From Viridothelium virens (Eukaryota > Ascomycota > Dothideomycetes > Trypetheliales > Trypetheliaceae), in assembly GCA_010094025.1 (NCBI GenBank), contig ML991876.1:1-58799 (forward strand): a DNA stretch of 58,799 nt, in the 5' to 3' direction. Each line of letters opens with the position of its first letter. Position 1 is the first letter of the stretch. A model generated the notes under the pieces. That model made no database searches. It was not told the origin of the DNA and saw nothing but the letters and a program-made list of their open reading frames with translations. The position numbers and the translations under genes were made by a program. Shown here piece by piece: positions 50,665-58,799 of this stretch.

Positions 50665-51245
50665 GTCGGCTTTGATTGCGGGAAGGCTAGCTAGATTTAT
50701 CTGACTGCTGTAAATACCTGCTGAAGCAATGCGCGCAGCATGCTTACCTTACCTACCCTACATGCTGTGGTGAGAATTGAGATGTGGTAGTGGCACCGTG
50801 GCTCGGGTTTCAAGGCAATTCGTCGCGTGCTGCAATGATGACGATGGGGCGCCAGCAAAACCAAGCTTTTGCCAAGCCGGCGTTGGCACCAGATCACTCG
50901 CTGATTGGACTAGTCATTTGCAAGAAAAAGCTTGTTTCAACAGCTGAGCAGGGATTAGGCTTAGAGTGGGGCACGCTATTCCGTCATCGCGGGGTGGCGG
51001 GGCCTACCATCTCAAAATCTCCGAGCCTGCTATGACTCGAGTAGTTATACGGAGTATCTGCGTTAACATTGTCGTGAAGGTACCTATTTAGTAGTCAAGC
51101 TCAGACCAAGCTTGGCAAAGGATTTTTGTAGTCAATCCACATGATCATTATCCACATTAACATCGTGTCTCAAACGTGTGAAGTCGTACAGTTCATCCGA
51201 CTCCTGACACTTCTAAGGACCGAGAACTTTTGAACCAATTTTCAG
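50665..51245. other. Intergenic between PLD gene and Cys-motif gene
   Basis: 581 bp: promoter of the PLD gene and 3' flank of the next. Contains TATACGGAGTA at 51046-51056. No gene seen. Confidence 0.45.
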
Positions 51246-54147
51246 TTATTCCCAGCGCTTCCATTCCTCTGCAATCTTTTCGATCTCACGTTCTACTCTA
51301 TGAAGCTCTTCCTTCGACTGAGATTTCGGGCTCCACCTCTTCATATCGTCGGCCTGGTTCCTAAGAGCCTTGTGCCTGTTTTGTAGATGCATTTCTGTTG
51401 CTTTCCTTTCTCTGGCCTCACGTGCGAGCAGGCTCCAGTCATCTCGTTCTGTAGCCCGACGCCAAACATCTCTCATCCTTGGAGAATACAGTTGACAAGA
51501 TGTCCCCAATGAATTTTCCCGAACGGGCTGCATTTTTGGGTTGAATTTTTCTGCAATTGGATGGCCTTCCTTGATAGCAGGATAGACGACCACCTCGAAG
51601 CACGACTCGCAGGCAGTCAGCTCAGGAAGCTGCGGAATGAAATACCACCGTTGCTGCACCATCAGGTTGTCTCTCGCACAGGCAGGCAGAGGCTTCTGCT
51701 TGTTTTTCCTGATCAGTGAGATAAAAGGGCGAATGTCCGGGGATCTTCGATGCAATCGAGCAAGAGTGTCAATGTCAATGAGAGAGTCCAGGTAAGATGC
51801 AAATGGTTTGCTCTTTGGTTGAAGGTCGCACGTGAGAGGCGAGCGAGGCTCAGACTGATGTATTCGTGTGAACGAACCTTGTAGTGAAGGTAAGAGAGCC
51901 TCGACGTTGCTGACACAATTTGAACAAGCATGAAAACCGGAGACGTGATTTCTTGAATCGTCATATACGCTATACCACGAACGCTTTTCTTCTTTATCGC
52001 CAGGACAAGGTTTCTCAACCGCGGCAACAGCTGCAAGGGCAGCGAAAAGATTGAGATTGTCTCGCTTCTCTTTCAAGGTAAGAAGCCAAGCCAGTCGCAT
52101 CCAAGGTGAGCTGAAGTCACATTTTCTTGGCTTGCCCAGACGTCTAGCAGGTGCCTTCTTGAAAAATTTTCCAAACTTGGACGGAAGGAAAACAGCCTCC
52201 AAGCAGTCCGGACAGATGTCAATATCCTGATAGTATTCGAGGGTATACCAGTCATTGTACTTAACGGAATACTCACTGCGCGGACAGACATGTAGAAGCG
52301 GCTTGTCGACAGGAGACGACTTTTCGGTATTGTCACTCACTGCCCGTTTGCTTGAGTCTTTCGACTGGGGGATTCCTTCCGCAACCGTATGATGGCGCGC
52401 GTGTAGTCGTGGTCGGGATGGACCTTCTCTGGAAGACCGGGAGGTTTCTGAATGATCGGATGGTAAAGTTGGAGACCGTGAGCGCGTCACTGACAGAGGA
52501 GCACTTGACTTGCCGGTGCTGGGAGAATAGACATGGTCCTCGTAATTTGGCATCATGGGAATATTGTCTTCCGGATAGGGCAAAACAATGCTAACGTTAG
52601 ATGGCTTTTTGGGGGAGGGACCAGGGATGCCCGCACTAGGAATAGGTGGAGTTGAGTCGGACCGTATCGATGAGGAAAGCCGCGACTGTGTTCGAGCTCT
52701 GTCCTTTGTGGGTTGAGGACAGCTCCCATACCGATCGGGCGGGTTATCTGCCCTTGCGAGCGACTGATTCACAGTAGAAGCGTCGTGTCTAGTCGGAAAA
52801 GATGATGGCGTGGAGTTGTTTACCGCGTAGCTTACTGGGGGAGGCTTTGAACGAGGTGATCTTGTTGAACTGTAATCTGGATGATTCGGTTCCCTGGGAT
52901 GAGGGGAATCCGGAGGCGTTAGAGGAGCACCACGTGGAGCCGCAGGTGATACACCCCTGAAATCTCGATGCTTTATCTCCGCACTACGCAAAGGGTCACG
53001 ATTATCGCCGGTCTTGGTCCGAAGCGCCTCGTCAAGGTCATCAGCGAATGAGGTTCGTAAGGGACTCGGCCTCGCTCTCTTCGCCTCACGATCACTGGCT
53101 GATGGTGTCTGCAGTGGGCTGGGTTTCGACTTATTCGTCCCCAGAGTAACTCGAGGCAGCGTAGCGGCCGTGTCGGTGAGTCGCCGAATGCTTGACGGTC
53201 GATCTTTGGGATCAAACTTGAGAGTTTGGCTCTCGCTATCATTGCCTTCACTGAACTTAACTCTGGGTTCTTTCTTTTCAAGATCCGCTTTGGTGAAAGA
53301 ATATCGACTTGATTGAGCCTTATCTCGTACTTGGTTCGCTTCCTTGGTGTTTGAACCAAAATCGCCAACGACATCGTCAGATGTCGCAATTCCATTAAAG
53401 TTACTGGAAGCCTGACCAGTCGATGCTGTTCTGAAAATCCGAGGTCTGCTAGGTGTGGAGTTGGGAGCTGCATGGCCATAATCGGAGCGGGTCTCATATC
53501 GACGGGCAGTCTTTGATGAGGTGATAGATTCTGGAGACAGAAGATATTCGCCAGAATGTCGATTGCTTGACTTTGGTGGGTCTCGAGCGAATGCATAGGG
53601 CGAAGGTTTCCGTTGGGTGAACTCCGGAGCTTTGTCTGTTTCAGTCGATATTCGAGCAATTTTACGCCTTCCACGTCGAGAAACTTCACTATCACTGCTA
53701 CTGTGTTCACTCGGTGTATTCGATTGCAGGTCCTTGTCTTCTGGCTTCACTTCTACCATGATGGGTTCTTGATTGACACTTCCTCGGAGACATGCCTCAT
53801 CGCTACTATCATCACCAGATACGCTAGCTGGACCCGTCTCTTTTGCCAATGCCTCAGATTCATCCTCTACGCTTGGTGAAGGCGGCCAAGATCGTCGCTT
53901 GCGTGGTGGACGTGAGGAAGCTGAGGCCCGTGCTCTCGAAGTTTCTCGCCGATAGTGTTCAGCATCATCGTGGTATCGAGTCTTGCTGTGACATGCATTA
54001 GTACAGCGACTCAGCTCCGGCCGGTTTGATTAAGACCCACTTCGACGGTCTTAGACCGTAGTCCTTGTAATTGGAAGTATGTCCAAATGAGTCATGTCTA
54101 GAAGGTTCTGGCCGAGAAGAGTATTTACTGCTATCGTAAGAAGCCAT
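51246..54147 (-). CDS. Conserved fungal protein with Cys-pair motifs, function unknown
   Basis: Two exons: 54147-54041 and 53985-51246, 55-nt intron (GTGGGT..ACTAAT..ACAG); 948 aa. Exon 1 starts MASYDSSKYSSRPEPSRHDS; after the junction a strong basic nuclear-localisation-type run RPPRKRRSWPPSPSVEDE appears, then about 450 residues of Ser/Pro-rich, presumably disordered sequence. The conserved C-terminal 330 residues have paired cysteines: HVCPRSEYSVKYNDWYTLEY, DICPDCLEAVF, KCDFSSPWMRLAWLLTLK, EKPCPGDKEE, FHACSNCVSNVEALLPSL, ACARDNL, TACESCFEVVVYPAI and SCQLYSPRMRDVWRRA. These CxxC-type pairs could bind zinc. I recognise the pattern as a widespread but uncharacterised ascomycete family. The C-terminus is a charged helix (EIEKIAEEWKRWE). 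Likely nuclear; role unknown. Confidence 0.8.
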
Positions 54148-55802
54148 ACAGTAAAACGCCAAAACCCCGCAGTATCGAAGCCAGACCTAAGGAAGGTGTA
54201 GAGAGGTAGTAGCAATAAAATAAGGAAAGCACATGGGTAAGGGGGAGATAGATGTTTTTGTTGCCTGCTAAGGACTGAGGACTAAGGACTAAGGAGGGGC
54301 ATGGTTACTCGGAATTAGGAGTGGAGTCGTATTGCCTGCTTACGCGATAGGAATGCGAGTGGAGAAGTGGTGGGCAATGGGGAGTAGACAAATGGCGGTG
54401 TACCGAAGAGAGGGAAGTCTGCTGCAGGCCGCTCGGGAAGGCGAGCACTGTGGTTCCGATTGCATTCGGTCCTGTCGATCTCTGCTGAGCTACACGTCTG
54501 GCATGTCGCAGATGCATGCGTCTGTCCAACCGCCAGCGTGGATTTGGTCTGGGTCCCGCATTCGCATGCAGCCAGGCGAACCTGCATTGCCCAAAGGCGT
54601 AGAACAGCGTGCCGTCCGCATAGCCATCCGGCCGTTGCTCACTGGCTCCAGCCGTTGGGGATGGAGTGGGTGCGACCAATCGAGTTTGCCACTCTCTCTC
54701 TATCTGTCTCGGCCGATACCTTGGGATGAAAGTTTTGCACTCGGCTAATCGGTCCAGAGCTTTGTAGCCGTCTCCAAGAACAATCACTTGCTCTAGAGTG
54801 TACGCGGAACTCTCGGATGGACCATGAAAGCATCTTTGACCTCTAGAAAAGTCCTTGGAGCGGTCGTTCTTCATCAAAGGTAGTTGTCGCGTGACAATTT
54901 CCCAGTCAATGCAATACTCTACGGTACTCTAGTGAGTTTTTTGGCTCAGGCATTCCCGCTTCTACAAGACTCATCGTCGCCTGCGTAATTCCTACGAACC
55001 TTGGTAACGCCGGCCCAGCTACAGATAGCCAGCAAGACACCGCATATCGCATGACGCCGGTCAGCCGCAGAATCAAGGCGAGCATTGCGCCTCAACTTAC
55101 ACGAGCACGACGCGCATAAGCAGCTTTTCAGCAGTGCAACCCCTTCCGGCGTTTCAGTCATCAATCACAGCGCAACACGCGCGTTTTTCTTATATTGCTT
55201 TTCACCTAGATCGCTTTTCATCATCCATCTTGCACTCACGTTCCTCGAAAATCCAGGACGATCATTCCCTGTGCGTACTTCAGCTCCACCAGTGCTCAAA
55301 TTCTCGTGAAGCCAAAATTTGGGTATCCCTTTGAATGCTCGGGCTACCATAGGCTACCGCAAAACATCCATACATTATTTCTTCGGGGAACGGGATCGGT
55401 GGACCGATGGCTGCATGTAGCTCTTTCCACTTGGCCTCATCCTTTGAACATACTTTTCGTTAGAGCTACCAGCTGGCTATCTGAAGCTTGAGAATATGTT
55501 ATGCTGTTGACCTTTGAAGTCTAAGTTTCACTATCGAGTACATAAGCCATGCCAAGTTCCATGTCTTCTCTCGGGAAACATCAGCCTAATCATTGATTAG
55601 TTGAATAAGAAAAAGGGCAGGAACGTTAAGAGAGGTCGCCATTGTTCCAGCCATTGGCCCCGTCCGAGTGTCATACGCCTTCATGTGCTTTTGTCTTCCT
55701 GGTACAGGAGAAATCTCCTTCCAGTTCACGTCGATAAGGCATTGGCGACAACTGTAAAAGGGCATTTTTGCAGGAGACCGGGGCCTGTGCCAGATTCACC
55801 GC
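54148..55802. other. Gene-poor region upstream of the Cys-motif gene
   Basis: About 1.65 kb. Overlapping frames of 138 codons (plus, 54332-54748) and 190 codons (minus, 54305-54877) share the same DNA, and neither has a domain or clear start context. Probably promoter and non-coding DNA. A simple duplication GGACTGAGGACTAAGGACTAAGG stands near 54272-54294 (7-mers in tandem). Confidence 0.45.
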
Positions 55803-56189
55803 ATGAATATTCAACAAATCAGGGCATTGATTTCTGCATCTCTCTCGGCTTTCCTCCTTGCTTTTACTGGACATCAATCAACAGCATTTTCGCCCTGCAT
55901 TATACATGGTGGGGAAACTGCTAAATGCGGTAGGCTGGGCGTACTGCTACTTGCCAGCGAACAAGTGCATATGTGCCATAAGGACCAATCGAATCATCAA
56001 ACACAGATCTCGCCTCGTTGCCTCATGAATGTAATTCCATTACCGATATCCCACTGGTCAAGTTCCGCTGAGTCAACAACTCTTGGGGCTTGGAGCGAGC
56101 TCCGAAACTCCATTTGCGATGGCAAGGGTCACTTGCCATCTTCAAAGCTGCCAATCCGGTGTTCGGAGTCTGTACAGAGACTCTGTTGA
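55803..56189 (+). CDS. Candidate small secreted cysteine-rich protein
   Basis: 128 aa from ATG 55803. The first 28 residues look like a signal peptide: a short polar start (MNIQQIR), a hydrophobic core (ALISASLSAFLLAF) and small residues before a plausible cleavage after STA. The mature part has seven cysteines in about 100 residues (PCII, AKCG, HMCH, RCLM, ICDG, RCSE, RLC-stop), a composition usual for secreted fungal effectors or antimicrobial proteins. No family is recognised. The opposite strand also holds a 117-codon frame with a hydrophobic start (56023-56376), so one of the two may be chance; I prefer this one for its cysteine spacing. No introns assumed. Confidence 0.38.
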   Translation: MNIQQIRALISASLSAFLLAFTGHQSTAFSPCIIHGGETAKCGRLGVLLLASEQVHMCHKDQSNHQTQISPRCLMNVIPLPISHWSSSAESTTLGAWSELRNSICDGKGHLPSSKLPIRCSESVQRLC

Positions 56190-58540
56190 GATAGGAGAAA
56201 TCGAAGTGTTTGAAGAGCTTGAGTCGACCCACTTGATACATAACTAGGTACGACTCAAGTCTGTGTACTGCCCAGTGATTGAGACCACGTCTTGTGGGAG
56301 TGCTGACCGGTCGAACAGTGTCAACCCACAAAAAGCAAAGGAGCAGTAAACCAGCCACAATGTGCGAGCCCCTCATGAGAGTGTCGAGGTAGGGTTACTC
56401 TAAACAGGGCGCCTAACAGCAGCTCGCTCCGCCACTCCACATGATGAGAAATATTAATTACCTCATACAGAGTCCTCTGTACCCACAATGAGTTCTAGGC
56501 TCCTTAGATTCGGAGCTGATCATTGCCACAATGATCGAGCTTCAGAGTAAAAGGTAACCCAGAGCCAGCCTTTCTTCAAATTCGCTTGTACATGAGTAAG
56601 GCTAATGGCATTAGCATCGTGCCGCATCAACACCATAAGTACTGCCCATGTCCTAGTTCTCGATGCCTTTGCTGCATGGCAACGGCTGTACCAATAGCCA
56701 CCATGATTATATCGCTTTCAATGCAAGTCATCGCTGATTCTCCTCAATTTAGCAAGGCTACTCGGCCGAAATCAGCAATGTATCCAATTACTCGACCACA
56801 TCATCCTGTGCTTCTTTGATAGACAAGGAACCACATCACGCTGGAGTGCGACAGGGTGTTACAGACGTGTCACCCTAGATGCTTAATTACATACCTCTGT
56901 TGGTTTGGCACTACACACTGCCACTTGCAGGCTCAGGCGGTGCTCGAGCGGCCCAGGCGTGGCGTGTAGCTATACCGCCACAGCTAGGGTTTGCTTACCA
57001 ATTTCTCACGCCTAAGCGTGGAAAATGAGATTGGTGTGTCTGGTTGGTACCGGTGACTCTACCTGATTTAATCCCTTTCCCTGTTTTCCAGGGTCATCAA
57101 GAATGAATACAACCAATTCGTCTCCCTCGCCTTTCCGTTTGGTGCCTCTTAAGTTACAACTTGGACTTACACATCAACTCTGACATTATCGCGCAACGAT
57201 GTCGGCATTTGATCTGCTTGATGTGTTCGTATAGGAAGTCGAATGCACCAAGAACCCTGCGCAGGCTACAACTGGAATCGCAATAGGGTAAAGAGGAGTT
57301 TTGTTTTGGACAGATGAGGAGCACCATGCTAGGTACTGGAGAGATTACCCTCACGACGATACGGACCAAAATATTGAACAAGTCTACTTTCTTAGTCATG
57401 GCGGGAAAAAAAATAACAACCACCCCTGATAGAAGTGAATTGTCAGCCGAGGGAGGAAATCCTACTGATCTTTTGTCGAACAAACACGGTCGAGCCGATG
57501 GGGACTAGTGACAATTGGAATCAGAATGATGGGCATGAAACGCTAACCTCACTTAATTGATTCCGTGTCATTAGTGCCTAAAACCGGTCCCAGCTCCAAA
57601 AATGTATCAATGAAGGTCTCAGTGAGTATTCCGCATGTGACTGTGTATATCGGGCCGGAGAGGCGCTGCCGATGCTGGAGATAAAGAAGCAGGTCCTCGA
57701 ACGCGAAGGTATGCGTTGCTTGTTTTTACGATCATGCTACGCTTTTTGGCGACGACTGGACGGCGGGCATAGATGCTGGCCATTGGCCCAGAGAGCTGGC
57801 CTAAAGCTGCGACGATCTTCCATGATGAAGTATCAAAATGGGAAAGAGGTGGGATCTGATCCCTGGATAGTGATCGAAAGTCAATCTTGGATATGGAAAA
57901 GCTGGAGAAGGATTCTGATGTCTTGTCGATTAGAGTATCGAAAGAACTACGGGATCGCTCGAGTAATGCACTTACTTCCCCAGAGCTACGAACATGGGAA
58001 ATAAGATTTAGACATGTCCAGCTAGATGTAGAAAATGCGGTGGAGGCATGATGTGCCATGTGATGTGTGAGAAGGCATTTCTATCACGTGAATGCGAGTG
58101 AGGGTCGTGAGTTATCCATGCATATAGATATCCTCGCCTCCGCACTCAGTCCACAAGCTTTCGCCACCAATTTACCACAGTTAATGCAAGGTTTCGGAAC
58201 GTCTATGATCTAACTAAGGTGGAAGACTGGGAGTGGGAAGTCTGGCAAAATTAGGCATTTCATGGCCGGTTTGAAATTCGTTAATTTGTAATGTTCAGGC
58301 TCCTGAATTCGTTCTATATGATAAGCAATATCAAATACTCAGGACTTGATTTTAGAGTATTTCGGTCCACCTTCGTGCTTTAGGGTAAAGCTTCTCTGTT
58401 ATGTGAGCCTACCTGCCTGGATTTGTGTTATGGTATCGGAGGAAGGAAGGTTAAGGTAGGCTATAGAGGCAGGCACCTACGCACCTACCCACAGAATCGA
58501 TGCTATCCATTCGAGCAGTCTCATCCCATTCCTGCTGTGT
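56190..58540. other. Gene-poor right end with possible gene relics
   Basis: 2.35 kb. At 57600-58050 the plus strand has codons that look protein-like but in broken frames: NEGLSEYSACDCVYRAGEAL, then, in another frame near 57870-58048, DMEKLEKDSDVLSIRVSKEL and SSNALTSPELRTWEIRFRHV before a stop at about 58051. It may be a decayed gene or one with an intron I cannot place; no family identified. A 146-codon minus-strand frame over the same DNA is probably its shadow. The rest shows no feature. Confidence 0.35.
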
Positions 58541-58673
58541 TGATGGTGTAATCCAACCACCTTCGCTAGCGGCTACACCGTTGGCTACCACCACATCTAC
58601 AAAGGATCAATATATTGGACGAACCAATGGATCACTATATTGGACGAGCCAATGGATCCAAATATTGGCCGCA
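58541..58673 (+). pseudogene. 3' fragment of a Myb-like gene copy, frameshifted
   Basis: Reads DGVIQPPSLAATPLAT then TKDQYIGRTNGS exactly as the C-terminus of the Myb-like protein at 8135-8839. The extra 25-bp unit then shifts the frame, giving LYWTSQWIQILAAQ and a stop where the intact copy reads KYWPHNEVNLRS. No upstream part of the gene (no Myb domain) is present before 58541, so this is an orphan 3' end. Confidence 0.8.
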
Positions 58674-58784
58674 CAATGAAGTCAATCTCCGTAGCTAGCT
58701 ATATATGTAGAGGCGATCCGCCACCTTCAGAAGAATCAGATCGAATAGGTTTTCTACCACGCACGGTGCAGAGAATCACTTTCA
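58541..58784 (-). repeat. Right arm of long-range inverted repeat (244 bp)
   Basis: Reverse complement of 8049-8267 with about two mismatches and one additional 25-bp tandem unit; the length difference (244 minus 219) is exactly 25 bp. Outside the arm, homology ends abruptly on both sides. Confidence 0.92.
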
Positions 58785-58799
58785 TGTGTATATGACTTC

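Noticed and set aside
54305-54877. 190-codon minus-strand frame as a gene
   Set aside because: It overlaps a 138-codon frame on the other strand, has no domain, and its Arg/Pro/Ser-rich composition fits GC-rich non-coding DNA.
56023-56376. 117-codon minus-strand frame starting MRGSHIVAGLLLLCFL
   Set aside because: Hydrophobic start but only one cysteine in the mature part and no domain; it overlaps the plus-strand cysteine-rich candidate, which is preferred.
1-58799. CRISPR arrays, prokaryotic operons and Shine-Dalgarno sites
   Set aside because: The sequence is eukaryotic with spliceosomal introns; no regularly spaced short direct repeats were seen.
1-58799. tRNA and rRNA genes
   Set aside because: I looked for B-box-like GGTTCGANTCC on both strands; the near matches (for example around 2404, 27258 and 34311) lack a partner A-box and cloverleaf stems or lie within coding sequence. 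This was a by-eye check and tRNAscan would be decisive.

Overview
The window is nuclear DNA of a filamentous ascomycete (Pezizomycotina); I cannot place it to genus. Support comes from short 43-89 nt GT-AG introns, a hybrid histidine kinase, a NACHT-type NLR with an N-terminal alpha/beta-hydrolase, a pogo/Fot1-like transposon flanked by TA, and orthologues of fungal housekeeping genes (lysyl-tRNA synthetase, COX15, TIM17).

Layout. 1-9.3 kb is accessory sequence: about 2.5 kb with no convincing gene, a C-terminally truncated NLR (2491-4857, minus), a frameshifted fructosamine-kinase-like gene (6310-7594, plus) and a Myb/SANT-like gene (8135-8839, minus). The 3' end of the Myb gene lies in a 219-bp segment that returns, inverted and almost identical, at the far right end (58541-58784).

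9.3-30.5 kb holds the most unusual content: an array of two paralogous families arranged as head-to-head pairs. The minus-strand member (five copies) is a 289-369 aa protein resembling the fungal domain of unknown function DUF6590. The plus-strand member (four copies) is a 480-506 aa acidic, coiled-coil-rich protein I do not recognise. Each complete pair shares an intergenic region of about 0.5 kb (523, 500, 493, 502 bp), and three plus-strand copies keep a nearly identical 22-23 nt leader just before the ATG. A degenerate 1.9 kb pogo-type transposon sits directly behind the first plus-strand copy. The fourth minus-strand copy has no partner, and a hybrid histidine kinase (22775-26649) stands where the partner would begin. 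The fifth pair lies beyond that kinase.

30.9-54.1 kb is core genome: lysyl-tRNA synthetase, a large BTB protein, COX15 (divergent from the BTB gene), a 1462-aa protein combining zinc fingers, a protein kinase domain, an SH3 domain and a dsRBD-like C-terminus, TIM17 (seven exons, one of 6 nt), a DmpA/S58-type aminopeptidase, a phospholipase-D superfamily protein and a conserved Cys-motif protein of unknown function. A perfect 37-bp inverted repeat lies across the 3' end of the kinase/dsRBD gene.

54.1-58.8 kb is gene-poor; it has one candidate small cysteine-rich secreted protein, possible gene relics and the inverted Myb fragment. Exon structures were derived by eye from splice sites and frame continuity; no alignments or database searches were run.
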